From: Pseudobutyrivibrio xylanivorans DSM 14809
GTDB lineage: Bacteria > Bacillota > Clostridia > Lachnospirales > Lachnospiraceae
Direction: 5' to 3'
DNA: 64,000 nt
NCBI RefSeq assembly: GCF_900141825.1
Contig: NZ_FQYQ01000010.1
Span: 1-64,000 of the forward strand
Positions 27,061 through 36,517 of the stretch are shown piece after piece. The translations under genes were made by a program, and so were the position numbers. Positions within the stretch are counted from its first letter, which is position 1, and each line of letters opens with the position of its first letter. The notes beneath the pieces were generated by a model. It made no database searches, was not told the DNA's origin, and saw only the letters and a list, made by a program, of their open reading frames with translations.

Positions 27061-27954
27061 TTACGTATAGTGTACCCACTTCTTCTGTCCTATCATCTGA
27101 AGGACTGTGAAAATCATAATTACAACCAAAAGTACAACTACAACTGTAGCTCCATAGCCCTTATTGCTCTGCTGGAATGAATACTTATAGAATAAGCAAA
27201 CCAATGACTGAGTCTTGAAAAGAGCCGGGTTGTTATTATCAATAACCATGTAGATAACATCGAATACCTGCATGGCTGCAATAATTCGTGTAACCATTAC
27301 AAAGAAAATTGTAGGTGAAACCAACGGAATTGTAATGCTGAAAAACTGCTGCACACCGGTAGCCCCATCAATTGCAGCCGCCTCATAATAATCCTTTGGG
27401 ACCTCCTGAAGACCTGCCAAAAACAATACCATGTTGTATCCAATAATCGACCAGATACCAATTATCGCTATTGAGTAGATAGCAATCTTTGGATTTGAAA
27501 TCCAGTTTGTTTTACCTGGAAGAATATGATTTAGTAATCCAAATTCTGAATTATAAAGCCATTTCCAAACCATAGCTATAGCAGCTGGTGCTGCAACCAT
27601 TGGAAGGAAGAATATAGTTCTAAAGGTACTTTTACCTTTTATTTTCCCATTTAAAAATACTGCTAAAACCAACGCAATAATAATTGAAAGTGGCACCTCC
27701 ACAACTGCGTATTTTAAGGTGTTAAAAAGTGCCTGCCAAACCTCTTTATCTGCAAAAACCTTTTGATAATTAGCAAAGCCTACAAAAATATTTCCTCTTC
27801 CAAAATCACCTGTCTTAAAAAAGCTCTGATAAATCGTTTGAAAGATTGGAATGATATTGAGAACAATCAAACCAACCATTGTTGGCAAAATAAACAGCCA
27901 GCCCCAAATGAACTCGCTTCGTTCTCTATGAGTTGTTTTTCCCTTTTTATTCAT
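27061..27954 (-). CDS. Carbohydrate ABC transporter permease (MalF-type)
   Basis: Second permease of the galactoside transporter, 297 residues, about six helices. The EAA-loop signature is DYYEAAAIDGATGVQQFFSITIPLV. It lies between the binding-protein gene and the MalG-type permease, in the order typical of CUT1 operons. A G-U-containing hairpin precedes it and may lower its expression relative to the binding protein. Confidence 0.92.
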   Translation of the reverse strand: MNKKGKTTHRERSEFIWGWLFILPTMVGLIVLNIIPIFQTIYQSFFKTGDFGRGNIFVGFANYQKVFADKEVWQALFNTLKYAVVEVPLSIIIALVLAVFLNGKIKGKSTFRTIFFLPMVAAPAAIAMVWKWLYNSEFGLLNHILPGKTNWISNPKIAIYSIAIIGIWSIIGYNMVLFLAGLQEVPKDYYEAAAIDGATGVQQFFSITIPLVSPTIFFVMVTRIIAAMQVFDVIYMVIDNNNPALFKTQSLVCLFYKYSFQQSNKGYGATVVVVLLVVIMIFTVLQMIGQKKWVHYT

Positions 27955-27969
27955 AACACTAATCTCCTA

Positions 27970-28012
27970 ACTAAAAACGGTTAAAGGGCACAGCCCAAAA
28001 GCACTGCGCCCT
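27970..28012 (-). terminator. Intercistronic hairpin after the binding-protein gene
   Basis: AGGGC-CAG and CTG-GCCCT arms (27985-28012) pair with one G-U on the minus strand. The following tail TTAACCGTTTTTAG is only a weak T-run. It probably gives partial termination or protects the upstream mRNA 3' end. Confidence 0.5.
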
Positions 28013-28055
28013 CATCCCCAATATTTATTATACCTATGAAAAAGAAGAAAAAGAA

Positions 28056-29378
28056 TTACTCCTCACTAAGAGTCTTATTCATGCTATCGCAGATTTCCTG
28101 GCAAACTGTCTTAACATCCTTATCGCCAGTCCAAGCTTCCTTGAGCTTCTCTGTCTGCATATCTTCCCATGTTGTTGTGTACTTAGAATATGGTCTAAAT
28201 ACAAGGTCAGCATCAAGCATCTTCATATGACCATTAAGATCAAACTTATCTGTGCAGTTTACCCAAAGATCTGAGCATCCTTCGTAAGCTGACATTGTTA
28301 CACCAAGCTCAGCCTGCTTTTCCTGCATCTCCTTAGAACCGAACCACTCGATAAGTGACCAAGCAGCATCTGGATTCTTTGTGTTAGCTGAAGCAGCCCA
28401 ACCAAGACCATTGTAAATAGAAACTCTCTTACCTGTCTTTGCATCCTTTGGAAGAACAGCTACATCACAGTTCTCCGCTGTATACTCGTTGTCCTTGAAG
28501 GCAGCTACCATCCAAGAGCCCTGTGTAACCATTGCAACCTTACCTGACTCAAAGAGTACATCTGCACCTGACTCAGAAATTGTATTAAGATCTGGGCAAG
28601 AACCATCCTGAACCATATCTACGAAAAGCTGAATAGCCTTCTGTGTCTCTGGCTTATCATAACCAGAAGACTTCTTGTCTTCACTGATGATTTCTCCGCC
28701 CATAGAATATACTGCGTTGTAGAATGAATCCTGATTGTTTGATGGAGCAATTGCATATCCCCAGTGATCATCATTTGTGAGCTTCTTTGCAGCATCTGCA
28801 AAATCATCCCATGTCCATGTGTCATCTGGATAAGCTACACCCATCTCATCAAAGATTGTCTTGTTATACCAAAGAGCGATTGTATCGATATCCTTTGGAA
28901 CAGCGTACTGCTTACCATTTGACTGATAGAGGTTTACAATTCCCTCATAGTAGTTGCTCATGTCAATCTTGTCGCTTGAAGCAATCTTATCTGTCAAATC
29001 CATAAGCATATCGTTTTCCATGTACTTCTGTGCCTGATTTGAGTGCATCCAGAATACATCTGGAAGCTCTCCGCCTGAAGCGCCTGCCTCAAGAAGTGTC
29101 CAATAGTCATCCCAGCCAACTACCTGAATAGTAGCCTTTACCCCAGACTGTGCTGACCACTCATCGATAATCTTCTGGAGTCCTGGTCTCTGGTTCTCAT
29201 CCCAGATAGATACTGTAAGCTCGCCTTCTACGCTACCCTTCATAGCCTCTGGAGCTTCTGACGCTTCCCCACCTGCAGTATCTCCTGTAGTGCCTGTATC
29301 AGCAGCACCACCGCAAGCCATCATGGACATTGCCATAAATGCGCTCAAAACCATTGCAGCTAATTTTTTAGCCTTCAT
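28056..29378 (-). CDS. Sugar-binding lipoprotein of the galactoside ABC transporter
   Basis: Extracellular solute-binding protein, family 1, 440 residues. The signal peptide ends in the lipobox MMACGG, so it is anchored by lipid at Cys ~22. Mature features such as LTVSIWDENQRPGLQKIIDEW and GSWMVAAF fit CUT1 binding proteins. It is the first gene of the ABC unit, with its own upstream candidate AraC site at 29489-29505, separate from the GH36 gene, which ends in a strong terminator. Confidence 0.93.
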   Translation of the reverse strand: MKAKKLAAMVLSAFMAMSMMACGGAADTGTTGDTAGGEASEAPEAMKGSVEGELTVSIWDENQRPGLQKIIDEWSAQSGVKATIQVVGWDDYWTLLEAGASGGELPDVFWMHSNQAQKYMENDMLMDLTDKIASSDKIDMSNYYEGIVNLYQSNGKQYAVPKDIDTIALWYNKTIFDEMGVAYPDDTWTWDDFADAAKKLTNDDHWGYAIAPSNNQDSFYNAVYSMGGEIISEDKKSSGYDKPETQKAIQLFVDMVQDGSCPDLNTISESGADVLFESGKVAMVTQGSWMVAAFKDNEYTAENCDVAVLPKDAKTGKRVSIYNGLGWAASANTKNPDAAWSLIEWFGSKEMQEKQAELGVTMSAYEGCSDLWVNCTDKFDLNGHMKMLDADLVFRPYSKYTTTWEDMQTEKLKEAWTGDKDVKTVCQEICDSMNKTLSEE

Positions 29379-29488
29379 AAAATCTTACCTCCCATATTTC
29401 CCTTTTTTCTTCATTGTCCGTTCCTTCGAACATATACACATCTTAGCTAATCTGTCCCCTTATTAGCATGGAATAATCACACTATTAA

Positions 29489-29505
29489 ATGTCTAAATGT
29501 GACAT
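29489..29505. promoter_or_regulatory. Candidate AraC-type site, ABC transporter promoter
   Basis: ATGTCTAAATGTGACAT lies 111-127 bases before the binding-protein start. It has the same core as sites at 26092 and 31870 and also shows ATGTC/GACAT symmetry. Confidence 0.55.
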
Positions 29506-29529
29506 ACTTCGACAATACTATTTCCAAAA

Positions 29530-29570
29530 TAAAAGAAAGCAGATTTTGCAATATGCAAAACCTGCTTTCT
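29530..29570 (-). terminator. Terminator of the alpha-galactosidase gene
   Basis: A long stem of 17 pairs, with a single mismatch, runs from 29534-29550 to 29554-29570 with a 3-base loop. In the minus direction it is followed by TTTATTTTGG. Confidence 0.9.
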
Positions 29571-29574
29571 AAGC

Positions 29575-31779
29575 TTACTCTGCTTCAAGTATAAACATAC
29601 GAGATGTAAAATCCTTGTCGGCATGATACCATGGTTCGTCAGCACCCATTGTGCCAAGTCCACGTTCCATAAGGAAATCTCCGTATAATTTTTCCTTGTT
29701 GTTAATATTGTAAATAAGGTTTTCGTCGAGACCCTGAAGTTTAATTGTCTCCATTCCGATGTTTGGAGTCTTGTGGGTCTTGTACATAACTACGACCGCC
29801 TTCTTCTTATCATCTGAAACAACCATCCAGCTTGCAATATTCTTCTCAAATGGAGACTGCAATCTGTAAAGTGTTCCGTACTGGAAAAGTCCTCTGTATT
29901 CCTTCATAAATACAATTTGGCGCTTAACTGCTTCGAATTCTTCCTCATCCACATCGTTAAGATCCAGCTCGTAGCCAAAGGTTCCGAAGCATGCAATATT
30001 TGCTCTGTCATCTACGTGCATGATACGTCCAGTCTGGTTGTTAGGTGATTTAGAAACGTGAGCACCCATAGATGCAATTGGATATCCGTAGCTTGTACCA
30101 TACTGAATCTTCACACGCTCATGTCCATCTGTATCATCTGATGTCCATGCCTGTGGAGCATAATATAAAAGTCCAGCATCAAATCTACCACCGCCACTAG
30201 CGCATGACTCAAACAAGATGTGTGGGAAATCCTTAATGAGTCTCTCGTAAAGTGAGTATACTCCAAGGATATATTTGTGATAAACCATGCCTTGCTTTTC
30301 AGGCTCTATTCCCTGGCTGAAGCACTCTGTAATTGAGCGGTTCATATCCCACTTGATATAGCTAATATTTGCCTTTGAGATTACATCGTAGAGCTGATGA
30401 TAAATGTTGTCTACAACCTCTGGCTTTGAATAATCAAGTACCATTTGGTGACGTCCAAGAGTTCTTCTGCGTTCTGGTGCGGCAAGTACCCAATCAGGAT
30501 GTGCACGATATAAATCAGAATCTGGATTTACCATTTCTGGCTCAATCCAAAGACCAAAATCAAGACCAAGCTCGTTTACTTTTTTAGCAAGTCCTGTAAT
30601 TCCATCTGGAAGCTTATTCGTATTTACGAACCAATCTCCAAGTCCTGCATAATCGTCATCACGCTTTCCAAACCATCCATCATCAAGTACAAAAAGCTCC
30701 ACTCCAGCTTCCTGTCCCTTCTTGGCAATCTTAAGGATTTTCTCCTCATCAAATTCCATCTCTGTAGCTTCCCAGTTGTTGAGAAGAATTGGTCTTGGCT
30801 TGTTCTTGTATGGTGAACGAACTAGGTTGTTGTTCATAAATTTATGAATGTTCTGGCTTAAATCATTAAGACCTTCCTTGGTATATGAAATGATAACCTC
30901 AGGTGTATCAAACACTTCCCCTGAATTAAGAGGCCATACAAACCAGTTTGGATTTATACCCATTGTGAAGCGAAGCTTACCAAAGTTATCCACCTCTGCT
31001 GCCGCTCTAAAGTTACCACTGTAGACAAGATTTACACCGATTGCTTCGCCCTGAAATTCATCTGTATTTTTACGCTTCAAAATTACAAATGGGTTGAAGT
31101 TGGCACTTGAATGTCCACGCATGCTTTCGATGGAAATAATGCCCTTTTCTACTGAGCGAACATGTGGATAACGCTCTCTTCCCCACGCTCCCTCAAACTG
31201 CATCCAGTCATACTCATAATCAGGCAAATCTAAGCAAACACTATAAGCCTTTGTAAGCTTAACTTCCTCAGAGCCAAGATTTCTAAAGCTTGTATGACGA
31301 GTGATGATATTGTAGTTTTCATAGATTGTGTAATAAAGAGTTACCTCTACATTTATCAATTCATCTTTGCAAACAATCTCAAGGGTTGTCGCTTCTGAAT
31401 CCGTATTTACGTAGCTGGCTGGAAGACCAGGAATTGGTTTCTTGCCCTGATATATTTCATATCTATCATAAACAAGATTGGTTACTCTAGAGCCATTTGC
31501 CTGTCTGATTTCATATGCTGGTCCTCTGAAATCACCATTACCAAAAGCTGGATATTCAAGGCTTGCCAGCTCCTTAGTATAATTCTCATCATCTGTCACT
31601 GGGCAACAAAGAGGTCTGCCTGCGAGAGTCTGATAACCATATATAATCTGGTTTTCATTTATCCTTTTTCCGAAGTAAAGCTGACCGATTTCTCCATCGC
31701 GGCATTCGCCAATAACATAGCTCACCTTTGAATTATATAAATGAAATTGTTTTTCCTTTTCAAATACTTTAACTGCCAT
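29575..31779 (-). CDS. Alpha-galactosidase, GH36
   Basis: Hydrolyses terminal alpha-1,6-galactose from raffinose-family sugars or galactomannan fragments. The 734-residue length matches tetrameric cytoplasmic GH36 enzymes. Visible motifs are LDDGWFGKRDDD, the nucleophile region IKWDMNRSI, and the acid/base region ESCASGGGRFD with later WTSDDTDG. No signal peptide is present, so it acts on sugar imported by the adjacent ABC system. The start follows GGAGG. It is divergent from the AraC regulator gene. Confidence 0.95.
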   Translation of the reverse strand: MAVKVFEKEKQFHLYNSKVSYVIGECRDGEIGQLYFGKRINENQIIYGYQTLAGRPLCCPVTDDENYTKELASLEYPAFGNGDFRGPAYEIRQANGSRVTNLVYDRYEIYQGKKPIPGLPASYVNTDSEATTLEIVCKDELINVEVTLYYTIYENYNIITRHTSFRNLGSEEVKLTKAYSVCLDLPDYEYDWMQFEGAWGRERYPHVRSVEKGIISIESMRGHSSANFNPFVILKRKNTDEFQGEAIGVNLVYSGNFRAAAEVDNFGKLRFTMGINPNWFVWPLNSGEVFDTPEVIISYTKEGLNDLSQNIHKFMNNNLVRSPYKNKPRPILLNNWEATEMEFDEEKILKIAKKGQEAGVELFVLDDGWFGKRDDDYAGLGDWFVNTNKLPDGITGLAKKVNELGLDFGLWIEPEMVNPDSDLYRAHPDWVLAAPERRRTLGRHQMVLDYSKPEVVDNIYHQLYDVISKANISYIKWDMNRSITECFSQGIEPEKQGMVYHKYILGVYSLYERLIKDFPHILFESCASGGGRFDAGLLYYAPQAWTSDDTDGHERVKIQYGTSYGYPIASMGAHVSKSPNNQTGRIMHVDDRANIACFGTFGYELDLNDVDEEEFEAVKRQIVFMKEYRGLFQYGTLYRLQSPFEKNIASWMVVSDDKKKAVVVMYKTHKTPNIGMETIKLQGLDENLIYNINNKEKLYGDFLMERGLGTMGADEPWYHADKDFTSRMFILEAE

Positions 31780-31869
31780 AATTCCTCCATTGAAACTCTA
31801 ATTTTCATACGTTAGAATGAATTATATTATGTTATACATTTTTTGTAGATGTTTTTATTGATGTATTAA

Positions 31870-31883
31870 ATGTCAAAATGTGA
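31870..31883. promoter_or_regulatory. Candidate AraC-type site in the GH36/AraC divergent promoter
   Basis: ATGTCAAAATGTGA is preceded by TTAA, as at 29489. A related inverted element ATGCAAAATGTCAT lies nearby at 31912-31925. It sits between the two divergent genes, a usual place for an AraC activator site. Confidence 0.55.
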
Positions 31884-31967
31884 CTGATATGATATTTTGC
31901 GAATGCTAATGATGCAAAATGTCATATGCCACCCCGGCGAGGGGCATTAATTTGGGAGAGTATTTTA

Positions 31968-32789
31968 ATGGAAGTATCTGGAGTAGACAGGGTCAAATTC
32001 ATTGACCTTACAAAGTCTAATGATTTTTACTTATTTGAAATTGGAGAATGCAAATGTAAGCCTGGCTACAGCTACGGTCCAATCGTTAGAACCAGAACCA
32101 TTTTTCACTATGTAGTTTCTGGCCACGGCCATTTTATTCTAAATGATAAACGATATGACTTGGGCCCTGGACAGGGCTTTTTAATTCCTTCAAAAATCAA
32201 AGCGTATTATGAAGCTGATGAAAATGATCCTTGGGAATATGCATGGATTCACGTGGATGGTCCTCGTACTATGGAGTTATTTGCAAGCGCTGGAATAACA
32301 GCAGAATCGCCTATTTTTTACCCAAATGGAGATTCTTCAAAAATCCTTGATATAATCCACGACATTTACGACCACAGCAACAGCGAATGCTATTGCTACG
32401 CCAAGGTCTACGAATTTTTTGATACCATTATTTCTCAATCAAAAAATCGTATTTTCCATGATGTGGATCCTCGTCTGGCATATGTAAAAAGTGCCATCAA
32501 TTTTATACGTTTAAAATATTCCGAGCCTATCACTGTAGAGGATATAGCGGCTGCCTGCTGCCTGAACCGTAGCTACCTTACCAGACTTTTCAAACACGCC
32601 ACCGGCTACACCCCACAGGCTTATCTCGGTACCTACCGCATAAAAAAAGCTACTGAGCTTCTTTTGGAAAGTACCGAAAGTGTCAGTAGCATAGCGTTAA
32701 TTGTAGGTTATTCTGATGCCTTTACATTCTCAAAGGCCTTTAAAAGATTCAAGGGTGTCTCACCTAGTGAATACAGAAACAATCACTAG
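31968..32789 (+). CDS. AraC-family regulator of the galactoside locus
   Basis: A 273-residue one-component activator. It has an N-terminal cupin-like sugar-sensing domain (~residues 20-110, FHYVVSGHGHFILNDKRYDLGPGQ) and two C-terminal HTH motifs (~170-273, ITVEDIAAACCLNRSYLTRLFKHATG and SSIALIVGYSDAFTFSKAFKRFKG). The ATG at 31968 follows GGGAG; a longer frame start lacks support. Its divergent position next to GH36 matches known RafR/MsmR-type activators of alpha-galactoside operons. Confidence 0.92.
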   Translation: MEVSGVDRVKFIDLTKSNDFYLFEIGECKCKPGYSYGPIVRTRTIFHYVVSGHGHFILNDKRYDLGPGQGFLIPSKIKAYYEADENDPWEYAWIHVDGPRTMELFASAGITAESPIFYPNGDSSKILDIIHDIYDHSNSECYCYAKVYEFFDTIISQSKNRIFHDVDPRLAYVKSAINFIRLKYSEPITVEDIAAACCLNRSYLTRLFKHATGYTPQAYLGTYRIKKATELLLESTESVSSIALIVGYSDAFTFSKAFKRFKGVSPSEYRNNH

Positions 32790-32799
32790 ACTTAATCTC

Positions 32800-32834
32800 G
32801 CTGGTTACACTCTGATAGCTACCAGCTATTTTTA
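32800..32834 (+). terminator. Terminator of the AraC regulator gene
   Basis: GCTGGT (32800-32805) pairs with ACCAGC (32821-32826), followed by TATTTTTAT. The stem is short, so strength is moderate. Confidence 0.6.
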
Positions 32835-32839
32835 TACAT

Positions 32840-33988
32840 CTACAAATTTTTAACTAGTTCATCCATTACTGCTTCAGACGCTGCATTAAGCGTAGACTTA
32901 ATGGATACGACTGGCTCTACAAGTTCTATGTTCTTGCTGCCCTCTAAGATTGCTTTCATCTTACCAGCGGCCTGAGGTGCCCAGGTACCATTTTCTACGA
33001 AGGCTACCTTACGATTCTGATAAGCCTTTGCTGTCAGATGATGTAAGAAATCCTGCATAGGAGGGAAAAGACCTCCATCATAAGTACATGCACAGCAAAC
33101 CATCTTGTCATAGTAGAATGCTCGTGCCACAGCCTCAGACATGCTATCGCGAGTCAAGTCTATAAACATAGTCTTCTTACCAGCTGCTTCTAACTTTTCC
33201 TGAAGCTTGAGAGCAGCTTTCTTTGTATTACCATGGATAGATGCGCATGTGATTAACACACCCTCTTCCTCAGGCTTATAGCTACTCCACTTGTCATACA
33301 AATCAATATAGTAGCCAAGATTTTCTGTAAGAATTGGTCCATGAAGTGGACAGATAGTCTTGATATCAAGAGTAGCTGCCTTTTTCAACAATGCCTGCAC
33401 CTGCAATCCATACTTACCCACAATATTAAGATAATATCTACGAGCTTCATCAATCCAAGGCTCATCGCAATCAAGCGCTCCAAACTTTCCAAAGCCGTCT
33501 GCTGAGAAAAGAATCTTCTCTGTAGATTCATACTCTACCATTACCTCTGGCCAGTGAACCATAGGTGCAAATACAAATGTAAGCTCATGGCTACCAAGTG
33601 AAAGTGTATCACCCTCAGCCACAACATGCTTTCTATTTTCGAAAAGAGCAGCGTCCATGAACTGTCCCATCATAGTAAATGTCTTGGCATTTCCTACTAC
33701 TGTTGTGTCTGGATATTTCTCAAGAAATGCCTTGATAGAACCAGCATGATCTGGCTCCATGTGAGATACTACAAGATAATCTGGCTTGCGACCATCAAGC
33801 TCTCTATCCAAGTTTCCAAGCCACTCATCTGTAACTCTTGGATCAGCTGTATCCATGACAGCCACCTTTTCATCTAATATTAAATATGAATTATAAGATA
33901 CTCCATTTGGAACTGGATACTGACTCTCGAATAAATCGATTGTCTTGTCATTGCAACCAATGTACTTAATTGAATCTGAAATATGCAT
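32840..33988 (-). CDS. Flavodiiron protein (FprA-type A flavoprotein)
   Basis: Reduces O2 to water, or NO to N2O, in the cytoplasm of anaerobes. The N-terminal metallo-beta-lactamase-like domain has the diiron motif HMEPDHAGS (~79) with further ligands in MVHWPEVM and the CPLHGPI loop. The C-terminal flavodoxin domain (~255-382) begins VLITCASIHGNTKKAA. Length is 382 residues, without rubredoxin fusions. A separate electron donor must exist elsewhere. It is monocistronic. Confidence 0.94.
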   Translation of the reverse strand: MHISDSIKYIGCNDKTIDLFESQYPVPNGVSYNSYLILDEKVAVMDTADPRVTDEWLGNLDRELDGRKPDYLVVSHMEPDHAGSIKAFLEKYPDTTVVGNAKTFTMMGQFMDAALFENRKHVVAEGDTLSLGSHELTFVFAPMVHWPEVMVEYESTEKILFSADGFGKFGALDCDEPWIDEARRYYLNIVGKYGLQVQALLKKAATLDIKTICPLHGPILTENLGYYIDLYDKWSSYKPEEEGVLITCASIHGNTKKAALKLQEKLEAAGKKTMFIDLTRDSMSEAVARAFYYDKMVCCACTYDGGLFPPMQDFLHHLTAKAYQNRKVAFVENGTWAPQAAGKMKAILEGSKNIELVEPVVSIKSTLNAASEAVMDELVKNL

Positions 33989-34034
33989 GATTAACCCTCC
34001 TTCTGAACTTATCTATATAATAGCAAATTCGGGT

Positions 34035-34067
34035 ATAAAAAAGAACCTTGGAAAAACCAAGGTTCTT
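34035..34067 (-). terminator. Terminator of the efp unit
   Basis: AAGAACCTTGG (34041-34051) pairs perfectly with CCAAGGTTCTT (34057-34067). On the minus strand the stem runs into TTTTTTATA. It follows the 67-residue gene at 34083. Confidence 0.9.
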
Positions 34068-34082
34068 AAAAGATTCAATTAT

Positions 34083-34286
34083 TTATTTTCCAGAGAGTCT
34101 CTCAACAATTGTATCAAGTGTCTCGCGAGGCACTGTACCGTCACGATACAACTGATTTATTGTGCTGTCACTTCCAAGAAGAGCTGTGGCATCAAGCCAT
34201 GTACCTTTTTGGAATTCTTCATCAAATACAGCAAATATTTTTCTGTTCTGTAAAAGCTGTGAAAGCGGAAATTCTCTGTAATCCAT
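34083..34286 (-). CDS. Small hypothetical protein downstream of efp, 67 aa
   Basis: I do not recognise this protein. It is soluble and predicted mostly helical: MDYREFPLSQLLQNRKIF, then LDATALLGSDSTINQLYRDG and a C-terminal helix ETLDTIVERLSGK. The last part looks like a compact helix-turn-helix-like bundle, but no family can be named. The ribosome site (TTAGGACG) is weak. It lies 31 bp past efp and right before a strong terminator, so it is probably a real gene of that unit. Confidence 0.6.
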   Translation of the reverse strand: MDYREFPLSQLLQNRKIFAVFDEEFQKGTWLDATALLGSDSTINQLYRDGTVPRETLDTIVERLSGK

Positions 34287-34317
34287 AAATCGTCCTAACT
34301 AAATAACTGTCTCAATA

Positions 34318-34875
34318 TTAAACACGTGAAAGGTACTCACCTGTTCTTGTATCAATCTTGATTGTCTCGCCGTTCTCAACGAAAAGTGGAACGTAAACAA
34401 GTGCGCCTGTCTCAACAGTAGCTGGCTTTGTAGCACCTGTAGCTGTATCACCCTTGAAACCTGGCTCTGTATCTGTAATCTGAAGCTCTACGAACATAGG
34501 TGGCTCAACTGAGAAGATTGAACCGTTGTGTGAGAGCATCTTAACAATCTCGTTTTCCTTAACGAACTTAAGAGCATCACCAATCTGATCTGCTGTAAGA
34601 GCAACCTGATCATATGTCTCAACATCCATGAAATTGTAAAGCTCACCATCGTTGTAAAGGTACTGCATATCCTTACGATCGATACGTGCAGCTGGGAACT
34701 TCTCTGTAGGACGGAAAGATGTCTCTGTAACACCGCCACCCTTGATATCCTTAAGCTTTGTACGAACGAAAGCTGCGCCCTTTCCTGGCTTTACGTGCTG
34801 GAATTCGATAACCTGATAAACCTTGTTATCCATCTCGATAGTCATACCGTTTCTAAAATCACCGGCTGTAATCAT
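34318..34875 (-). CDS. efp: Elongation factor P
   Basis: Rescues ribosomes stalled on proline stretches. All three beta-barrel domains are present in 185 residues. The modification loop reads [14 protein letters not shown], with the lysine that is modified in other bacteria; the modifying enzyme is not in this window. The C-terminal signature [16 protein letters not shown] is intact. The start follows AGGAGG, and the leader carries a small hairpin at 34897-34918. Confidence 0.97.
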   Translation of the reverse strand: MITAGDFRNGMTIEMDNKVYQVIEFQHVKPGKGAAFVRTKLKDIKGGGVTETSFRPTEKFPAARIDRKDMQYLYNDGELYNFMDVETYDQVALTADQIGDALKFVKENEIVKMLSHNGSIFSVEPPMFVELQITDTEPGFKGDTATGATKPATVETGALVYVPLFVENGETIKIDTRTGEYLSRV

Positions 34876-34896
34876 TATAAAATCCTCCTTAACAGG

Positions 34897-34918
34897 TGCG
34901 AAACAACATCCTTTCGCA
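34897..34918 (-). promoter_or_regulatory. Hairpin in the efp leader
   Basis: TGCGAAA (34897-34903) and TTTCGCA (34912-34918) are perfect 7-bp inverses with an 8-base loop, ending about 14 bases before the ribosome site. No T-run follows. A role in efp control is possible but unproven. Confidence 0.4.
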
Positions 34919-35046
34919 CATTTAATACTAACTCAATTGGCTCTAGGCCACACTCGTATACAGTATTTTACCTCAGAAGCGCAAGAATTTCAAGACATTT
35001 ATATATTTCACACCTATGTTACTATGTCGTAAAAGGAGCAAAAACT

Positions 35047-35478
35047 ATGGAAATTGAACGCAAATTCTTAATTAAAGAACTACCAGATTTATCTAAATAT
35101 GATTATGTGGATATTGAGCAGGGATATCTCTGCACTCATCCTGTTGTCCGCATCAGAAAAAAGAATAATAAATATATTCTTACCTATAAGGGTAGCGGAC
35201 TTATGGCCCGTGAGGAAATCGAGGCTGAGCTTACAAAGGAAGCCTACGAGCATCTCCGTGAAAAGATAGATGGTCATGCCATTACAAAGAGACGCTATCT
35301 TATCCCATTTGAGCCTTATACCATCGAGCTTGATGTTTTCGAGGGACATAAAAAGGGGCTGAATATGGCAGAAGTAGAATTCCCTAGTGTAGAAGAAGCC
35401 AATAGCTTTGTCCCACCAGAATGGTTTGGAGAAGATGTTACCAACGATAAAAACTACCACAATTCTAATATGATTTAA
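35047..35478 (+). CDS. CYTH-domain triphosphate-tunnel protein
   Basis: Member of the CYTH family (inorganic triphosphatase or class IV adenylate cyclase-like) with the signature MEIERKFLI at the N-terminus. Further tunnel residues are seen in VRIRKKNNKYILTYKG, EEIEAELT and KRRYLIP with ELDVFEG. The 143-residue length fits the short bacterial type. The ATG at 35047 follows AAAAGGAGC and starts the ExExK motif exactly, so a longer reading frame beginning inside efp is rejected. Substrate cannot be told from sequence; triphosphate is the common one. Confidence 0.9.
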   Translation: MEIERKFLIKELPDLSKYDYVDIEQGYLCTHPVVRIRKKNNKYILTYKGSGLMAREEIEAELTKEAYEHLREKIDGHAITKRRYLIPFEPYTIELDVFEGHKKGLNMAEVEFPSVEEANSFVPPEWFGEDVTNDKNYHNSNMI

Positions 35479-35485
35479 AAATTAA

Positions 35486-35505
35486 GAGAGCCCCGAGGGG
35501 CTCTC
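35486..35505. terminator. Shared bidirectional terminator
   Basis: GAGAGCCCC (35486-35494) and GGGGCTCTC (35497-35505) form a 9-bp stem between two convergent genes. A/T-rich tails lie on both sides (AAATTTATTT on plus, TTAATTTTT on minus). Confidence 0.8.
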
Positions 35506-35509
35506 AAAT

Positions 35510-36517
35510 TTATTTCATATAATCTTTTACATTACTAGCATCGACTCTTTCAAATGGAACCCAAATGTAAAATCCATCTTCTGATAAACCTTCTATTCCA
35601 TCTGCTGTACCACCACTTGCCAATGCCTTTGTTAACTGAATAGCCTTTTGAGCCTGGCCATCTGCTGACTGATAAACTGTAAACTGCATCTCGCCCTTTG
35701 CAATAGATTCGCATCCTGCAACAGTTGCATCTACACCTACTACAGGGTATTTATCCAAGTCATAACCAGCTTCTTTTAGAGCTTCTACGGCACCAAGTGC
35801 CATATCATCATTATTACAGAAAATAGCATCGAAGCTTTGATTTGTTTTCTGGAAAATACGGAACAAATCCTTTGCCTGATCAGGATTCCAATTCGCAGTA
35901 TCATCAAAAACGACATTAACTGCAACCCCTTGGCTTCTCAACCAGTTTTTCACTGATACAGAACGTGCCACTGCTGCATTGTGAGTAGCCTCTCCACGGA
36001 AAATAATAATGTTCATTGAGCTTGGCTTACCCAGCTTGTTATAAACATACTCAGCCTGATATTCTCCAGCATTCTCCTCAAAGCTACTAACTGCCATATA
36101 TTTATTTGGCTTTAGGAATTGCTCATCTGGGCAAGCATTAACGTAGATTATAGGTTTATCCCCTGCTGCAATTTCAAGCTGTAATGCAGTGGCTCTATCA
36201 ACCGGTAAACAAATAATTGCATCATATCCATCAGCTACTGCCTTTTGAATCTGTGCCACCTGATCATTTGTAGAAGCACATGCCTCTCCAATTGTAAGAT
36301 CTATACCTTCACTTGGGGCATATTCTGCAAGCTTATCCATCAGCATCTGCTTAAAGGTATCTGTACCAGGACCCGAATAAATTACTTTAATTCCTCCGGA
36401 ACTAGCTGTGTTACCTGAACTTCCTGAACTGCCGCAACCCGATAAAACCAATCCTAGTGACATTATAATTGTAAGAAGAAGTACCGTAAGGTTTCTACAT
36501 TGTCTGTTAACCTTCAT
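35510..36517 (-). CDS. Type-1 periplasmic-binding lipoprotein coupled to a chemoreceptor
   Basis: Ribose/galactose-binding-like protein (Peripla_BP_4 type), 335 residues. The signal peptide ends in lipobox VLSGCGSS. Typical motifs are [36 protein letters not shown] and YPVVGVDAT. The ATG at 36517 lies 9 bases from GGAGG, inside the last codons of the upstream chemoreceptor gene, giving an 11-bp overlap. No permease or ATPase gene is nearby, so it probably presents a sugar-like ligand to the chemoreceptor rather than serving transport (inference). Confidence 0.88.
   Translation of the reverse strand: MKVNRQCRNLTVLLLTIIMSLGLVLSGCGSSGSSGNTASSGGIKVIYSGPGTDTFKQMLMDKLAEYAPSEGIDLTIGEACASTNDQVAQIQKAVADGYDAIICLPVDRATALQLEIAAGDKPIIYVNACPDEQFLKPNKYMAVSSFEENAGEYQAEYVYNKLGKPSSMNIIIFRGEATHNAAVARSVSVKNWLRSQGVAVNVVFDDTANWNPDQAKDLFRIFQKTNQSFDAIFCNNDDMALGAVEALKEAGYDLDKYPVVGVDATVAGCESIAKGEMQFTVYQSADGQAQKAIQLTKALASGGTADGIEGLSEDGFYIWVPFERVDASNVKDYMK

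Noticed and set aside
34795-35046. Long N-terminal extension of the CYTH frame into efp.
   Set aside because: The ExExK motif begins at the ATG with a ribosome site at 35047, and the extension overlaps efp in antisense.
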